The notes: a model not told the origin generated them from the letters alone. A DNA stretch of 64,000 nt from Nocardia bhagyanarayanae (GCF_006716565.1 NZ_VFPG01000001.1:5642001-5706000); one strand, 5' to 3'; counted from the stretch's first letter, positions 40,836 to 49,990 are shown. Program-made: numbers and translations.

Positions 40836-41467
40836 GAGATTTGCTCCTCGGCGAGGTCGAGCAGCCGAATCACGGTGTCGGCCGCCCAGTTCCGATACTT
40901 GTCCGGCGTCCACGCCGATTCCTCGGTGAGCGCGAGGTAGACCTCGCCACCGAGGACGGCGCGCAGCGAGTCGGCCTCGGCGTCGGTGACGGGGCGACCC
41001 GTCACCGCCTCGACTCCCGCTCGCATCGACGTCCAGCGATTCGCGCGGTCGCGGGCCGCGAGGGCGGCCAGTTCCGCATCGGCGGCCGCGGCTTGCACCA
41101 GCACCCGGTGCAATGCCGCCGATCTCCGGTTCACGGTCTCGAGCAGACTCGCCAGCTTCACGGCGCGCTCGCGCATGACGCCCGCCGCGATGGCGTGGAA
41201 TTCCGGCCGCTCGAGCAGGGGCACCGGCTCGTCGTCCCCGACCACGGCCACGTCGAGCACCACTTTGAGGATCTCGCGCTTGTTGCCGACGCTGCTGTAC
41301 ACCGTCTCCACCGCGCACCCCGCGCGGGCGGCGATGTCGCGCATCGAGGTGCCGGCCCACCCGCGGGCGACGAACAGCTCTGCGGCAGCGGCGAGCACCG
41401 CCGCCCTCGTCTCGTCGGCCTTCGCCTGGCGCAGGGTGGAACGGTACCGCCGAGTGCTCGTGGCCAT
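40832..41467 (-). CDS. TetR-family regulator
   Basis: 211 residues; HTH at about residues 20-65 (TRAAVLAAAAELFVARGWAG, TSMRDIAARAGCAVETVYSS), then a helical ligand domain. It is coupled to the hemerythrin-SRPBCC gene by a 4-base overlap and probably regulates it together with itself. The 205-base gap to the divergent cold-shock gene (41468-41672) contains no clear operator by eye. Confidence 0.9.
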   Translation of the reverse strand: MATSTRRYRSTLRQAKADETRAAVLAAAAELFVARGWAGTSMRDIAARAGCAVETVYSSVGNKREILKVVLDVAVVGDDEPVPLLERPEFHAIAAGVMRERAVKLASLLETVNRRSAALHRVLVQAAAADAELAALAARDRANRWTSMRAGVEAVTGRPVTDAEADSLRAVLGGEVYLALTEESAWTPDKYRNWAADTVIRLLDLAEEQIS

Positions 41468-41672
41468 ACTCCATCGTCGAACAGGCCTGTATTCAACACA
41501 AGGCTGTTCCAGCGAATTGCCGATCGGGAATGCCCGCCGCGCTTCCTTCCTGGCGCAAAAGAGATCTCGATGCGCACGGGGTGAACTCTCCACAAAAGGC
41601 GCTTTCGAACAACAGAGCGGATAATGCGAGCTAAAGTGGCCGGGTAGCGACGGCGGCGAGGAGCGGGTGTTG

Positions 41673-42062
41673 GTGTCCATCGGGAAATTGGTGTCGTTCG
41701 ACAGCTCTCGGGGGTTCGGGTTCATTCGACCGGAAGACGGTGGACCGGATGTGTTCGTGCACGTGAACGACATCGGGCTGGACGAGGACGAACTGCGCCA
41801 GGGGCGGGTCTTCGAATTCGACGTCACCGAGGGCGACAGGGGTCCCAAGGCGGTCAATCTCAGCGCGGTCGGCGGTGCGGCCGCCGCCCCGTCCCGCCAC
41901 AAGAAAGACAGATCGTCGACCGGCCAGCTCACCGCCGCCGAGCACAAGCGCCTGATCACCGAACTGCTTCTGGACGCGAGCCCCGCGCTCACCGCGGGCG
42001 AGATCCTCACCATCCGCGACCGCCTCACCGCCTTCGCCGATCAGCACGGCTGGCTGGACTGA
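41673..42062 (+). CDS. Cold-shock-domain protein with C-terminal extension
   Basis: 129 residues. The cold-shock domain comes first (IGKLVSFDSSRGFGFIRPED with the RNP1-like GFGFI, then DVFVHVNDI), so it should bind single-stranded RNA or DNA. A basic linker and a helical C-terminal extension follow (TAAEHKRLITELLLDASPAL), found in actinobacterial long CspB forms. GTG 41673 lies nine bases after GAGGAG; GTG 41667 is possible but too close to it. Confidence 0.9.
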   Translation: MSIGKLVSFDSSRGFGFIRPEDGGPDVFVHVNDIGLDEDELRQGRVFEFDVTEGDRGPKAVNLSAVGGAAAAPSRHKKDRSSTGQLTAAEHKRLITELLLDASPALTAGEILTIRDRLTAFADQHGWLD

Positions 42063-42283
42063 GCGACGCCCCGCGGTAGCCAAACCCTCCGACGCACCGA
42101 CGACACCCAGCTGACAGGCGGCTGCCGGAGAATTGCCGGTGAACGGCGCGCGGCCGGATACCGAAGTATTCCTCCTTGTCGGACCCGGCCTTTACGATCG
42201 ACCGGGACGACCCGATCCGTACCGATGAATTCGCGTCGGCCACGACGTCGGTAAGGGTGAGGATCAGATCCGAGGAGGAACGT

Positions 42284-43366
42284 GTGGACCTACCGGTAAT
42301 GCCACCCGTCCGGCCGATGCTGGCCAAGACCGCGCCGTCGGTGCCGCGCGAGCCGGGCCTGAGCTTCGAACCCAAATGGGACGGCTTCCGTTGCGTGGTG
42401 TTCCGCGACGGCGACGAAGTCGAACTCGGTTCCCGCAACGACCGCCCGCTGACCCGGTATTTTCCCGAGGTCGCCGAACTGCTGAAACAGGCGCTGCCCG
42501 ACAAATGCGTGGTGGACGGCGAGATCGTGGTGGTCACCGAGCACGGCCTGGATTTCGACACCCTGCAGAATCGGCTGCACCCGGCCGCGTCGCGGGTGAA
42601 CAAGCTGGCGGTGGAGACGCCCGCGAGTTTCGTCGCCTTCGATCTGCTCGCGCTCGGCGACAAGGACCTCACCGGCGAACCGTTCGCCGAGCGCAGGCGC
42701 CTGCTGGAGACGATCCTGGACACCGCGCTGGCGCGCGTCCACCTGACGCCGCTGACCCGCGACCCGGACGTGGCCGAGGACTGGTTCACCCGGTTCGAGG
42801 GCGCCGGGTTCGACGGCGTGATGGTCAAGTCCGACGCCCAGCCGTACGAGCAGGACAAGCGAGTCATGCTGAAGATCAAGCACGAACGCACGGCCGATTG
42901 CGTGGTGGCGGGGTTCCGCTGGCACAAGGACGGCGCGGGTGTCGGCTCGCTGCTGCTCGGACTGTTCGACGACGAGGGCAGGCTGCACCACGTGGGGGTG
43001 GCCAGCAGTTTCACCGCCGCCAGGCGCAAGGAACTCGTGGCGGAACTGGAACCGTTGCGCGAGAACGCCTTGGCGAAGCACCCGTGGCGGGACTGGGCCG
43101 ACGCCGCCGCGCAGGCCAAGGCGGAGGGCAAGATGCCCGGCGGCGTGAGCCGATGGACCGGGGGCAAGGACCTGTCCTGGGAGGCGCTGCGGCCGGAGCT
43201 GGTGGCCGAGGTCCGCTACGAGCACGTGCAGTCCGGTCGGCTGCGCCATGGCGGCAGGCTGGTGCGCTTCCGGTCCGATCGCACACCGGAATCGTGTACC
43301 TACGCCCAGCTGGACGAGGTGGCGCCCGCCGAGCTGAGTGCCATCTTCACCGAGGCGTCGCGATGA
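42284..43366 (+). CDS. ligC: ATP-dependent DNA ligase, LigC type
   Basis: A 360-residue ligase. The adenylated lysine is in FEPKWDGFR (KxDG); other nucleotidyltransferase motifs are ELGSRNDRPLTRYFPE, VVDGEIVVV, DGVMVKSDAQPYEQ and RVMLKIKHERTADCVV, with an OB domain after them (EVRYEHVQSGRLRH, RFRSDRTPESC). Length and sequence are, from memory, those of mycobacterial LigC. That enzyme acts in short-patch excision repair with Prim-PolC. AGGAGG stands before GTG 42284. The stop overlaps the polymerase start. Confidence 0.92.
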   Translation: MDLPVMPPVRPMLAKTAPSVPREPGLSFEPKWDGFRCVVFRDGDEVELGSRNDRPLTRYFPEVAELLKQALPDKCVVDGEIVVVTEHGLDFDTLQNRLHPAASRVNKLAVETPASFVAFDLLALGDKDLTGEPFAERRRLLETILDTALARVHLTPLTRDPDVAEDWFTRFEGAGFDGVMVKSDAQPYEQDKRVMLKIKHERTADCVVAGFRWHKDGAGVGSLLLGLFDDEGRLHHVGVASSFTAARRKELVAELEPLRENALAKHPWRDWADAAAQAKAEGKMPGGVSRWTGGKDLSWEALRPELVAEVRYEHVQSGRLRHGGRLVRFRSDRTPESCTYAQLDEVAPAELSAIFTEASR

Positions 43367-44364
43367 CGGCGTCGGTGGACATCGAGGTCGGCGGCAGAAC
43401 CGTCACGATCAGCAATCCCGACAAGGTGTACTTCACCAAGCGCGGCGAGACCAAGCTCGATCTGGTGCGTTACTACCAGGCGGTGGCCGAGCCGTTCCTC
43501 GGCGTGGTGCGCGACCGGCCGCTGCTGCTGGAGCGCTATCCCGATGGGGCGTCGGGCAAGTCGTGGTTCCAGAAGCGGGTGCCCAAGTCGGCGCCCGACT
43601 GGCTGCACACCGTGGAGGTGTCGACGCCGAACGGCACCACCAGCGACGCGCTCGTCGCGCACGACCTCGCGCACATTCTCTGGGCGGTGAACCAGGGGTG
43701 CCTCGGTTTCCACGTCTGGCCCAACCATGTCGCCGATCTGCGCATCGCCGACGAATTGCGGATCGATCTCGATCCCTCCCCCGGCATCGGTTTCGACGAC
43801 CTCAAGCACGCCGCCGTACTCACCAGGGACCTGTTCGCCGAACTCGGCATCGAAAGCCGGATCAAGACCTCCGGCTCACGCGGGCTGCACATCTACGTCG
43901 CGCTGCAGGAGAAATGGGACGGCTACCAGGTGCGCGCGGCCGCCGTCGCGCTGGCCAGGGAGCTCGAGCGCAGGCACCCGGACCTGATCACCGCGCAATG
44001 GTGGAAAGAGGAACGCGGCCAACGGGTCTTCATCGACTTCAACCAGAACGCGCCCCACAAAACGGTATTCGGCGCGTGGTGCGTGCGCCCGAAGGTCGGC
44101 GCTCAGGTCTCGACCCCGATCTCCTGGGACGACCTGGACGACGTCGCCCCCGACGAACTCACCATCGCGACCGTCCCCGCCCGCCTCGCCGAACGCGGTG
44201 ACCCGTGGTCCAACCGCGCACCCCAATCTATCGACCCCCTCCTCGAAATGTCCGACCGCGATATGGCCGCGGGCCTCATGGACGCGCCCTGGCCCCCGCA
44301 ATACCCGAAAATGCCCAACGAGCCACCCCGAGTCCAACCCAGCCGAGCGAAGAAGGCGGAATAG
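43363..44364 (+). CDS. Prim-PolC-like archaeo-eukaryotic primase-family polymerase
   Basis: ATG overlaps the LigC stop (ATGA). The 333-residue protein is the stand-alone form of the LigD polymerase domain: ELRIDLDPSPGIGFDD gives the two metal-binding Asp, SGSRGLHIYVAL the nucleotide-binding SxH region, and QRVFIDFNQNAPHKT the third Asp. It fills short gaps, preferring ribonucleotides in known relatives, before sealing by LigC. Full NHEJ LigD is not in this window, nor is Ku. The gene ends against a convergent gene with no room for a terminator. Confidence 0.9.
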   Translation: MTASVDIEVGGRTVTISNPDKVYFTKRGETKLDLVRYYQAVAEPFLGVVRDRPLLLERYPDGASGKSWFQKRVPKSAPDWLHTVEVSTPNGTTSDALVAHDLAHILWAVNQGCLGFHVWPNHVADLRIADELRIDLDPSPGIGFDDLKHAAVLTRDLFAELGIESRIKTSGSRGLHIYVALQEKWDGYQVRAAAVALARELERRHPDLITAQWWKEERGQRVFIDFNQNAPHKTVFGAWCVRPKVGAQVSTPISWDDLDDVAPDELTIATVPARLAERGDPWSNRAPQSIDPLLEMSDRDMAAGLMDAPWPPQYPKMPNEPPRVQPSRAKKAE

Positions 44365-44368
44365 CAAT

Positions 44369-45055
44369 CTATTCCGTCCAGAGGACCCAGGCAGGGGTGC
44401 GGGACTGGGTTTCGCAGACGAGAGCGCGGTTGTCGGAGGTGCGGCCGGTTTTGGCGACGGAGGAGTCGCATTTGGCGCCCGCTTCGTAGACGCCGGTGCC
44501 GACGTTGTACGGGCCCGACCACTGGTAGCCGCCGTCGGAAGAGGCGTTGGCCAGGCACAGTAGCGTGCCGCCGTCGGACGCGGCGCCGATCAGGCCGGCT
44601 TGGGTTTCGGTGCAGGCCTCGCCCTTGCGCACCACGGGCGGGGCGCTGGTCGGCGGCGCGGTGGTCGGCGGCGGGGCCACCGGGGTCGGCGCCGAGGTGG
44701 TCGCGACCGTCGTGACCTGGGCGGTCGTGGTCGCGGCGGCCTGATTGGCGCGGGTAACCGTGTCGGACAGCAGGTTCCCGGAGAGTACGAAGAACCCGGC
44801 CACCGCCGCGACCTCGGCCGCGCCGAGCAGCAGCGCGAAGCAGGCCATCGCGCGTCCACGCGGATGACTGAAAGCGATGAACCCGAAGACGATCGCGACG
44901 GGGAACAACGCGAGCAACGCGGCCACCAGCGCGACGATCGCGTAGGGATTGACGATCGGCCGCGGCTCGTACGGGTACGGATCCTCCGGTTCCCGCTCGT
45001 CCGGCCAAGCCTCCGGCCAGCGCTCGCGCTCCTGCCACTGTTGCGTGCGTGCCAT
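44369..45055 (-). CDS. Membrane protein with Thr/Pro linker and C-terminal exported domain
   Basis: 228 residues. A charged N-terminus (EREPEDPYPYEPRP) is followed by two membrane helices at about residues 35-60 and 70-95 (DUF4190-like pair). A Thr/Ala/Pro-rich linker and an exported domain with four Cys (GEACTETQAG, GTLLCLANASSDGGYQWSGP, CDSSV, VCETQSR) complete the protein. Function unknown. ATG 45055 has AGAGGG upstream; an earlier start at 45076 would add seven residues. Confidence 0.75.
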   Translation of the reverse strand: MARTQQWQERERWPEAWPDEREPEDPYPYEPRPIVNPYAIVALVAALLALFPVAIVFGFIAFSHPRGRAMACFALLLGAAEVAAVAGFFVLSGNLLSDTVTRANQAAATTTAQVTTVATTSAPTPVAPPPTTAPPTSAPPVVRKGEACTETQAGLIGAASDGGTLLCLANASSDGGYQWSGPYNVGTGVYEAGAKCDSSVAKTGRTSDNRALVCETQSRTPAWVLWTE

Positions 45056-45542
45056 CCAGGTCCCTCTCGCATTCACCTATCGCGCGGAAACCCGGGCTGT
45101 CCGGCCCCGCCCGATACGCAGACAGAATACGGACGAAATGCCGCTATAAGACCGAATTGTCCGATCGACAAGGAAATAGGGACCCGGGACAACGCTCGCC
45201 GTCTCCGAACCGGCGGCTCGTGCCGAGATTGCGGCGACATCGCTGACAATGCGCTGGTGCACTCCCGAAGACCAACGCACCGGGCCACGAATTCATCAGG
45301 CCTGGACAACTGGCGCTGACATGCGCAAACGAGTGATCTGCTCGCCGATAACCATGAATTGCCCGAAATAGTGCTCGGTGTCGCGGCCACCGCGCGCGGG
45401 AAGTGCTCGAACTGCGGCGGGCAGGCTCGGCCGCACGAGGCGCGCTACCGCGCAACGGCGCCTCGCGGGCCGAAGCCGACCGAATGAACGGTCGGCTCGG
45501 ACGCTGTGCCGCACGTGGTTACGCGCGGCGAGTGCGACGAAC
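45056..45542. other. Intergenic region without recognised genes
   Basis: About 490 bases between two minus-strand genes. The frames on both strands lack ribosome sites and family features. No repeat, terminator or operator stands out. Promoter elements for the membrane-protein gene must be at the left end. Confidence 0.4.
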
Positions 45543-45731
45543 TCAGATGCAGAAGACGACGCTGCCGAGGGGCACGCAGAGAATCACGGACCCGGTAGTG
45601 GGCGTGACGGACGCGGAAACCGGAGACCCTTGCGCGGGAGCCGGATTCGCCGAAGCGGCGGGAGCCGCGAGGAAGCACAGTGGCAGGGCCATGGCGGTCG
45701 CGGCGGCGGTCTTGATCATTTTGCTGGACAT
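45543..45731 (-). CDS. Small secreted protein (62 aa)
   Basis: ATG 45731 with AAGGGA seven bases upstream. A signal peptide (MSSKMIKTAAATAMALPLCF) ends at about AAPAASANPAPA, leaving a mature peptide of about 35 residues with a hydrophobic end (GSVILCVPLGSVVFCI) and two Cys, probably disulfide-bonded. Small secreted proteins with this plan are frequent in Nocardia and Rhodococcus; the role is unknown. It seems to be transcribed alone. Confidence 0.7.
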   Translation of the reverse strand: MSSKMIKTAAATAMALPLCFLAAPAASANPAPAQGSPVSASVTPTTGSVILCVPLGSVVFCI

Positions 45732-46136
45732 TGTGTAATCCCTTGATTCGATCGAGTAATTCACAAAGGCCCCGCGTCGGCCGCGGGCCTGGTCCGCTGG
45801 TCGCCGAGGATTCCCGGTGAGCGCGTGGTGCGGAGTTCGCGGGTCGCCCCGACAGGCAACGGTCCGGCGCCGGATCATCAGGCATCCGCCCTCCGCGGCA
45901 CCCACCGGACGAGTCGAGCGCCGCGGATGTCGGCCGCAGCGCGAACGCTCCTTCGATCACTGCTGGAAAGGCGTCCAGATCAGCTTACTCCCAGCAATCA
46001 AGCCCCTCCGCAAGAATGCCGGAAAGATTCGAGCAGTCACGTCCTGCCAAATGCCCGATCCAGGAGCGAGATTCACGCGCGAACCGACCCGTATCCGCTG
46101 GTTACGGCGGGTACCCGTGCCGAACCGGCGGGCGGA
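45732..46136. other. Intergenic region without recognised genes
   Basis: 405 bases between the small secreted protein gene and the end of the TetR gene, both on the minus strand. It must contain the promoter of the small gene. No convincing frame, operator or hairpin was found. Confidence 0.4.
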
Positions 46137-46811
46137 TCAGCGCCGCCGGTCGACCTTCGGCATCGTCTCGGTGACCAGCGTCAGCAGCAGATCGGCGAGC
46201 AGTTCGTGCACCTGTTCCCGGGTGAGGTTGCCGCGGGTGATCCACTCCCGGCCCGCGACCTTGACCAGTCCGCCGTAGGCCCGCACCATCGCTCGCAGTT
46301 CGGCACTGTGCGCCGAGTCGGCGAGGCCGACCATCACCAGCGTGCGCTCGGCGGCGGCGTCGTCGGCCTCGTCGAGGATCTGCTGCACCTCGGGGTCGTC
46401 GCCCACGCCCTCGTGGCTGGTGACCTTCACCCAGGTGCTGCCGTGCTCGCCGATAGTGTCCAGCAGCCAGTGCACGCTGGCGTCGACGCGCTCGCGATCG
46501 GTCCCCGCGGGCACCACCATCGCGTCGAGCTTGGGCAGGGTCACCATCCGGCGCACCACTGCGAGATAGAGATCCCGCTTGTTGCCGAAGTAATGGTTGA
46601 TCAGCCCGCGGGCCACCCCGGCGCGCTGCGCGAGTTCCGCGGTGGACACCGCCGCGTACGGACGTTCGCCGAACATGTCGATCGCGCACGCGAGGATCTG
46701 CGCGCGCCGCTCGTCGGGTTCGAGCCTGCGGCGGCGCGGCGACTCGTCGGCGGCGCTCTTCGGCCCCGCCGACGCCGCGCCGCCGCTTCGGGTTTCAGAG
46801 AGACCGCGCAA
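46137..46811 (-). CDS. TetR-family regulator coupled to an acyl-CoA dehydrogenase gene
   Basis: 224 residues. HTH at about residues 35-80 (RRAQILACAIDMFGERPYAA, VSTAELAQRAGVARGLINHY), then a ligand domain that includes STWVKVTSHEGVGDDPE. TTG 46811 has GAAGGA five bases upstream and overlaps the dehydrogenase gene by 17 bases, so the two are translated together. A fatty acyl-CoA ligand related to the dehydrogenase substrate is likely. Confidence 0.85.
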   Translation of the reverse strand: MRGLSETRSGGAASAGPKSAADESPRRRRLEPDERRAQILACAIDMFGERPYAAVSTAELAQRAGVARGLINHYFGNKRDLYLAVVRRMVTLPKLDAMVVPAGTDRERVDASVHWLLDTIGEHGSTWVKVTSHEGVGDDPEVQQILDEADDAAAERTLVMVGLADSAHSAELRAMVRAYGGLVKVAGREWITRGNLTREQVHELLADLLLTLVTETMPKVDRRR

Positions 46812-47940
46812 TGAGATCCTTCATCACTTCGTTGCTGCCCGCCAGGATGCGCAGGACGCGGGCGCCGGTGTAGAGCTGGGAAATCGGGTACTCCGTCATG
46901 TAGCCGTAGCCGCCGAACAGTTGCAGGCAGCGATCGACCACGATACCGAGTTGGTCGGTGATCCAGTATTTCGACATGGCCGCGGTCGGGATGTCGAGGT
47001 CGCCGCGCAGATGCTTGACGATCGCGTCGTCGAGGAACGTGCGGCACACCCTGGCCAGGGTCGCGCACTCGGCCAGTTCGAACTTGGTGTTCTGCATCGC
47101 GAACAGTGGCTTGCCGAACGCCTCGCGGCCCTTGGTGTAGTCGACGGTCAATTCGACCGCCTTCTCCATCATGGCGGTGGCGAGGATGGCGGTGACCAGT
47201 CGTTCCTGGGCCAGCAGCTGCATCATCTGGTAGAAGCCTTGGCCTTCGGCTTCGCCGAGCAGGTTCGTGGCGGGCACCCGGAGTCCGTCGAAGAACAGCT
47301 CGGCCGTGTCCTGGGCCTTGCCGCCGATCTTGTTCAAGATGCGGCCGCGGGTGAAGCCCGGGGTGTCGGCGCCGACCTCGGCGAAGATCAGCGAGACGCC
47401 CGCCGCGCCCTTCTCGGGGTCCGTCTTCGCGGCGATGACGATGCCGTCGCAGAGCCAGCCGTTGGTGATGAAGATCTTCGAGCCCGTGATGACGTATTCG
47501 TCGCCTTCGCGCACCGCGCGGGTCTTGATGTTCTGCAGGTCCGATCCGGTGCTCGGTTCGGTCATGCCGATCGAGAGCACCATCTCGCCGCTGGCCGCCT
47601 TGGGCAGCACCCGCCGCTTGAGCTCCTCGGAACCGAACTCGATGAGGTACGGCGCGATGATCGAGCTGTGCACCGCCATGCCGAGCGAGCCGTCGCCCGC
47701 GAAGGCCTGCTCCTCGATGATCGCCGCCTCGTGCGCGAAAGTGCCGCCGCCACCACCGTATTCGGTCGGGATGGCGGTGCACAGCAGGCCCAGTTCGCCC
47801 GCACGGTTGTACAGGTTGCGGTCGGGGTGGCCCTGCGCGACGAACTTCTCCTCGTGCGGGACGACTTCCTTCTCGAAGAACGTTCGTGCGAGGTCGCGTA
47901 CGGCTTCTACCTCGTCGTCACTCCACGCGGCGCGTGCCAT
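46795..47940 (-). CDS. Acyl-CoA dehydrogenase
   Basis: A 381-residue enzyme of normal length. GMTEPSTGSDLQNIKTRAVR and YVITGSKIFITNGWLCDGIV are the FAD/substrate signatures, and LFGGYGYMTEYPISQLYTGARV closes the active site. A catalytic Glu could not be fixed by eye. It should oxidise a fatty acyl-CoA at C2-C3 with electrons to ETF. The TetR gene overlaps its 3' end. The promoter region 47941-48066 shows nothing special. Confidence 0.9.
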   Translation of the reverse strand: MARAAWSDDEVEAVRDLARTFFEKEVVPHEEKFVAQGHPDRNLYNRAGELGLLCTAIPTEYGGGGGTFAHEAAIIEEQAFAGDGSLGMAVHSSIIAPYLIEFGSEELKRRVLPKAASGEMVLSIGMTEPSTGSDLQNIKTRAVREGDEYVITGSKIFITNGWLCDGIVIAAKTDPEKGAAGVSLIFAEVGADTPGFTRGRILNKIGGKAQDTAELFFDGLRVPATNLLGEAEGQGFYQMMQLLAQERLVTAILATAMMEKAVELTVDYTKGREAFGKPLFAMQNTKFELAECATLARVCRTFLDDAIVKHLRGDLDIPTAAMSKYWITDQLGIVVDRCLQLFGGYGYMTEYPISQLYTGARVLRILAGSNEVMKDLIARSL

Positions 47941-48066
47941 GGTTCGATCCTTTGCTCGCCTCGGACCGGCCTCGGCGCCGGTCCGTCGTCATCAGATTCC
48001 AGCACTATTGGCGGCTTGTCAACAACTGTGGGCGCGGGTGTGCTCGCGACGGACCGACGGAGGGGT

Positions 48067-48762
48067 TCAGCTCGCGGAGCGCGCGGACTCCAGCGCGGCC
48101 AGCGTGGTGAAGATCGGCGTATCGGGGTCGGCGACGATGCCCTGCCCGCGCAGGTATCCATCGATCAGCCCCCAGACCAATACCGCCGCGCGATCGACGA
48201 ATTCGGCCGCGCTCCCGGAATCGGGACGGCCGGAATCACCCAGCCACAGATCCGTCATGGCGACGACCGACCCGACGACGGCGCGGGCGAGATAGTCGAT
48301 TCCGGCGGGATCGATCGGCACGGACTCGGCGATCTCGCGCGCCTGTCGCGTGAAGCGATCGGCCGCGGCGCGACCGAGATCGAACTGCAGCACCGAGCCG
48401 TCGCCACGCTGGCTCATCTGCGCTCGACCGAGAAACCGGAAAACATTGGGGTGTTCGCGAATACGGTCGGCGTAGCCGGTGAGCACGCGACGCAGCGCGA
48501 CGCGCGGCGGTTGCAGCACCAGGGTCAGATCGGTGCCCGCCGCGGCCGCGACGGACTTGCCCATCCGGTCGCCGATCTCGGCGTAGAGATCGGCCTTGTC
48601 GGCGAATCGCCGGTACAGGCGCGGCTTGGTGATGCCCGCCGCCCGCGCGATGGCGTCCATGCTCGGCCGTGGCCCGTCGCGATCGATGACCCGCACGGCG
48701 GCATCGACGATCTCCTCACGGGTGATCGTCGTCCTCGGGGATCTGTCGTGCGTACGTCCCAT
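48067..48762 (-). CDS. TetR-family regulator with two visible operators
   Basis: 231 residues. HTH at about residues 12-58 (TREEIVDAAVRVIDRDGPRP, SMDAIARAAGITKPRLYRRF), followed by a helical ligand domain. ATG 48762 lies 15 bases from the palindrome CGTACCGGCGGTACG (48777-48791). A matching site lies before the divergent hydrolase gene (48897-48915). So it very probably represses itself and the hydrolase. Confidence 0.92.
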   Translation of the reverse strand: MGRTHDRSPRTTITREEIVDAAVRVIDRDGPRPSMDAIARAAGITKPRLYRRFADKADLYAEIGDRMGKSVAAAAGTDLTLVLQPPRVALRRVLTGYADRIREHPNVFRFLGRAQMSQRGDGSVLQFDLGRAAADRFTRQAREIAESVPIDPAGIDYLARAVVGSVVAMTDLWLGDSGRPDSGSAAEFVDRAAVLVWGLIDGYLRGQGIVADPDTPIFTTLAALESARSAS

Positions 48763-48776
48763 GCCCGCAGCATACC

Positions 48777-48791
48777 CGTACCGGCGGTACG
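48777..48791. promoter_or_regulatory. TetR operator 1 (autoregulatory)
   Basis: CGTACCGGCGGTACG consists of 7-base arms around one central base. It sits directly upstream of the TetR start. The outer CGTAC-N5-GTACG is shared with operator 2. Confidence 0.75.
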
Positions 48792-48896
48792 CCGACCGTG
48801 AGCCAAGGCCCGGGACCCCACATCCGTGATCCAGCTCATCGTGCCGAGACCACGCACGCCATTGCTTCGACAGCCGCTGTACTGGCAATATCGTGG

Positions 48897-48915
48897 AACG
48901 TACCGCCAGTACGTT
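48897..48915. promoter_or_regulatory. TetR operator 2 (hydrolase promoter)
   Basis: AACGTAC and GTACGTT, perfect arms around CGCCA, about 50 bases before the hydrolase ATG 48963. It shares CGTACCGxC and GTACG with operator 1, 105 bases away on the other side of the divergent promoter region. Confidence 0.75.
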
Positions 48916-48962
48916 TCGGGTTCCCGCGCCCGGAAGTCATGGACAGCAACCGAGGCGAGCAG

Positions 48963-49901
48963 ATGACCGAATCGTTCGACAGCATCGGATCGGGCGGAAC
49001 CCACCGCCCGCGGCGCGAGCGCAGGGTGCGCGGCGCAGACGGTGAGCTCGCGGTCTTCGAATGGGGTGACCCGCGCGGCGTTCCGCTGGTCCTGATGCAC
49101 GGACTCAGCGACACCCATCGGGTCTGGCGCGAGGTCGCCACGTTGCTCGCGGACGACTTCCGGGTCGTCGCCTACGATGCCCGCGGGCACGGCGAGTCCG
49201 AAACACCTTCCGGCCCAGGCGCTTTCCGGCTCGACAAGTTGGCCGACGATCTCTACGCGGTGCTCGACGCGGTCAGCCCGAACCTGCCCGCGCACGTCTG
49301 CGGACACGGATGGGGCGCGATCCAGGGGTGGGAGGCGGTCTGCGATCCGCGCGCCAACACCAGGATCGCCTCCTTCACCGCCATCTCCGGACCCAATCTC
49401 GATCACCTCGGCGTCCAGCTGCGCGAGCTGGCCGTCCGGCCGCACCGGATCCAGCGGCTGCTGGCCGACCGCAAATTCTGGCGGCACGGTGCGGGCTCGG
49501 CGCGTACGGCGTCCGTCCGCCTCGCCTATCCGCCGCGGATGCGCACCTGGTTGATCGAGCTGCTCGGCGGGATCCCCGCGGCGTACGCGCCGATCGCGCC
49601 GACATGGCGGGCGGACCTGATCGCGGGCGCGCGCATCGCGCACGCCAACCTGGCGCCGCGCCTGCTGTGGCCGCGTCCGCGGCCGACCCCGGTGCCGGTG
49701 CAACTGGTGGTCGACACCACCGACGTGCTGGTGCCGCCGTTCCTCTACTACGGCAGCGCCCGCTGGGTGGACCGGCTGTGGCGCTGCTCGATCCCCGCCG
49801 ACCACTGGTTGCCGAGCACCGAACCGCTGCTGGTCGCCGAGGCGCTCGGCAATTTCGTCGAAGACCTGACCGCGGCCGACACCAGCCTGCCCCGCGGCTG
49901 A
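48963..49901 (+). CDS. Alpha/beta hydrolase
   Basis: 312 residues with an alpha/beta-hydrolase fold: LVLMHGLSDTHRVWREVATL is the oxyanion region and YDARGHGESETPSG the usual strand-turn. The nucleophile position reads VCGHGWGAIQGWE, with Trp where most family members have Ser (GHSxG) and haloalkane dehalogenases have Asp. VVDTTDVLVPP and PADHWLPSTEP offer a late Asp and His. With Trp at the elbow the protein may be non-catalytic or use another residue. ATG 48963 has GAGG upstream. Controlled by the divergent TetR. Confidence 0.85.
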   Translation: MTESFDSIGSGGTHRPRRERRVRGADGELAVFEWGDPRGVPLVLMHGLSDTHRVWREVATLLADDFRVVAYDARGHGESETPSGPGAFRLDKLADDLYAVLDAVSPNLPAHVCGHGWGAIQGWEAVCDPRANTRIASFTAISGPNLDHLGVQLRELAVRPHRIQRLLADRKFWRHGAGSARTASVRLAYPPRMRTWLIELLGGIPAAYAPIAPTWRADLIAGARIAHANLAPRLLWPRPRPTPVPVQLVVDTTDVLVPPFLYYGSARWVDRLWRCSIPADHWLPSTEPLLVAEALGNFVEDLTAADTSLPRG

Positions 49902-49990
49902 GCTCGTACTCCGAGCGCTCCTTCGGTCCGGCTTTCGGTGCTCACATTCGATCGCACAGCCCCCAGTGGCGACCAGCAGGCGCCGCCTCG

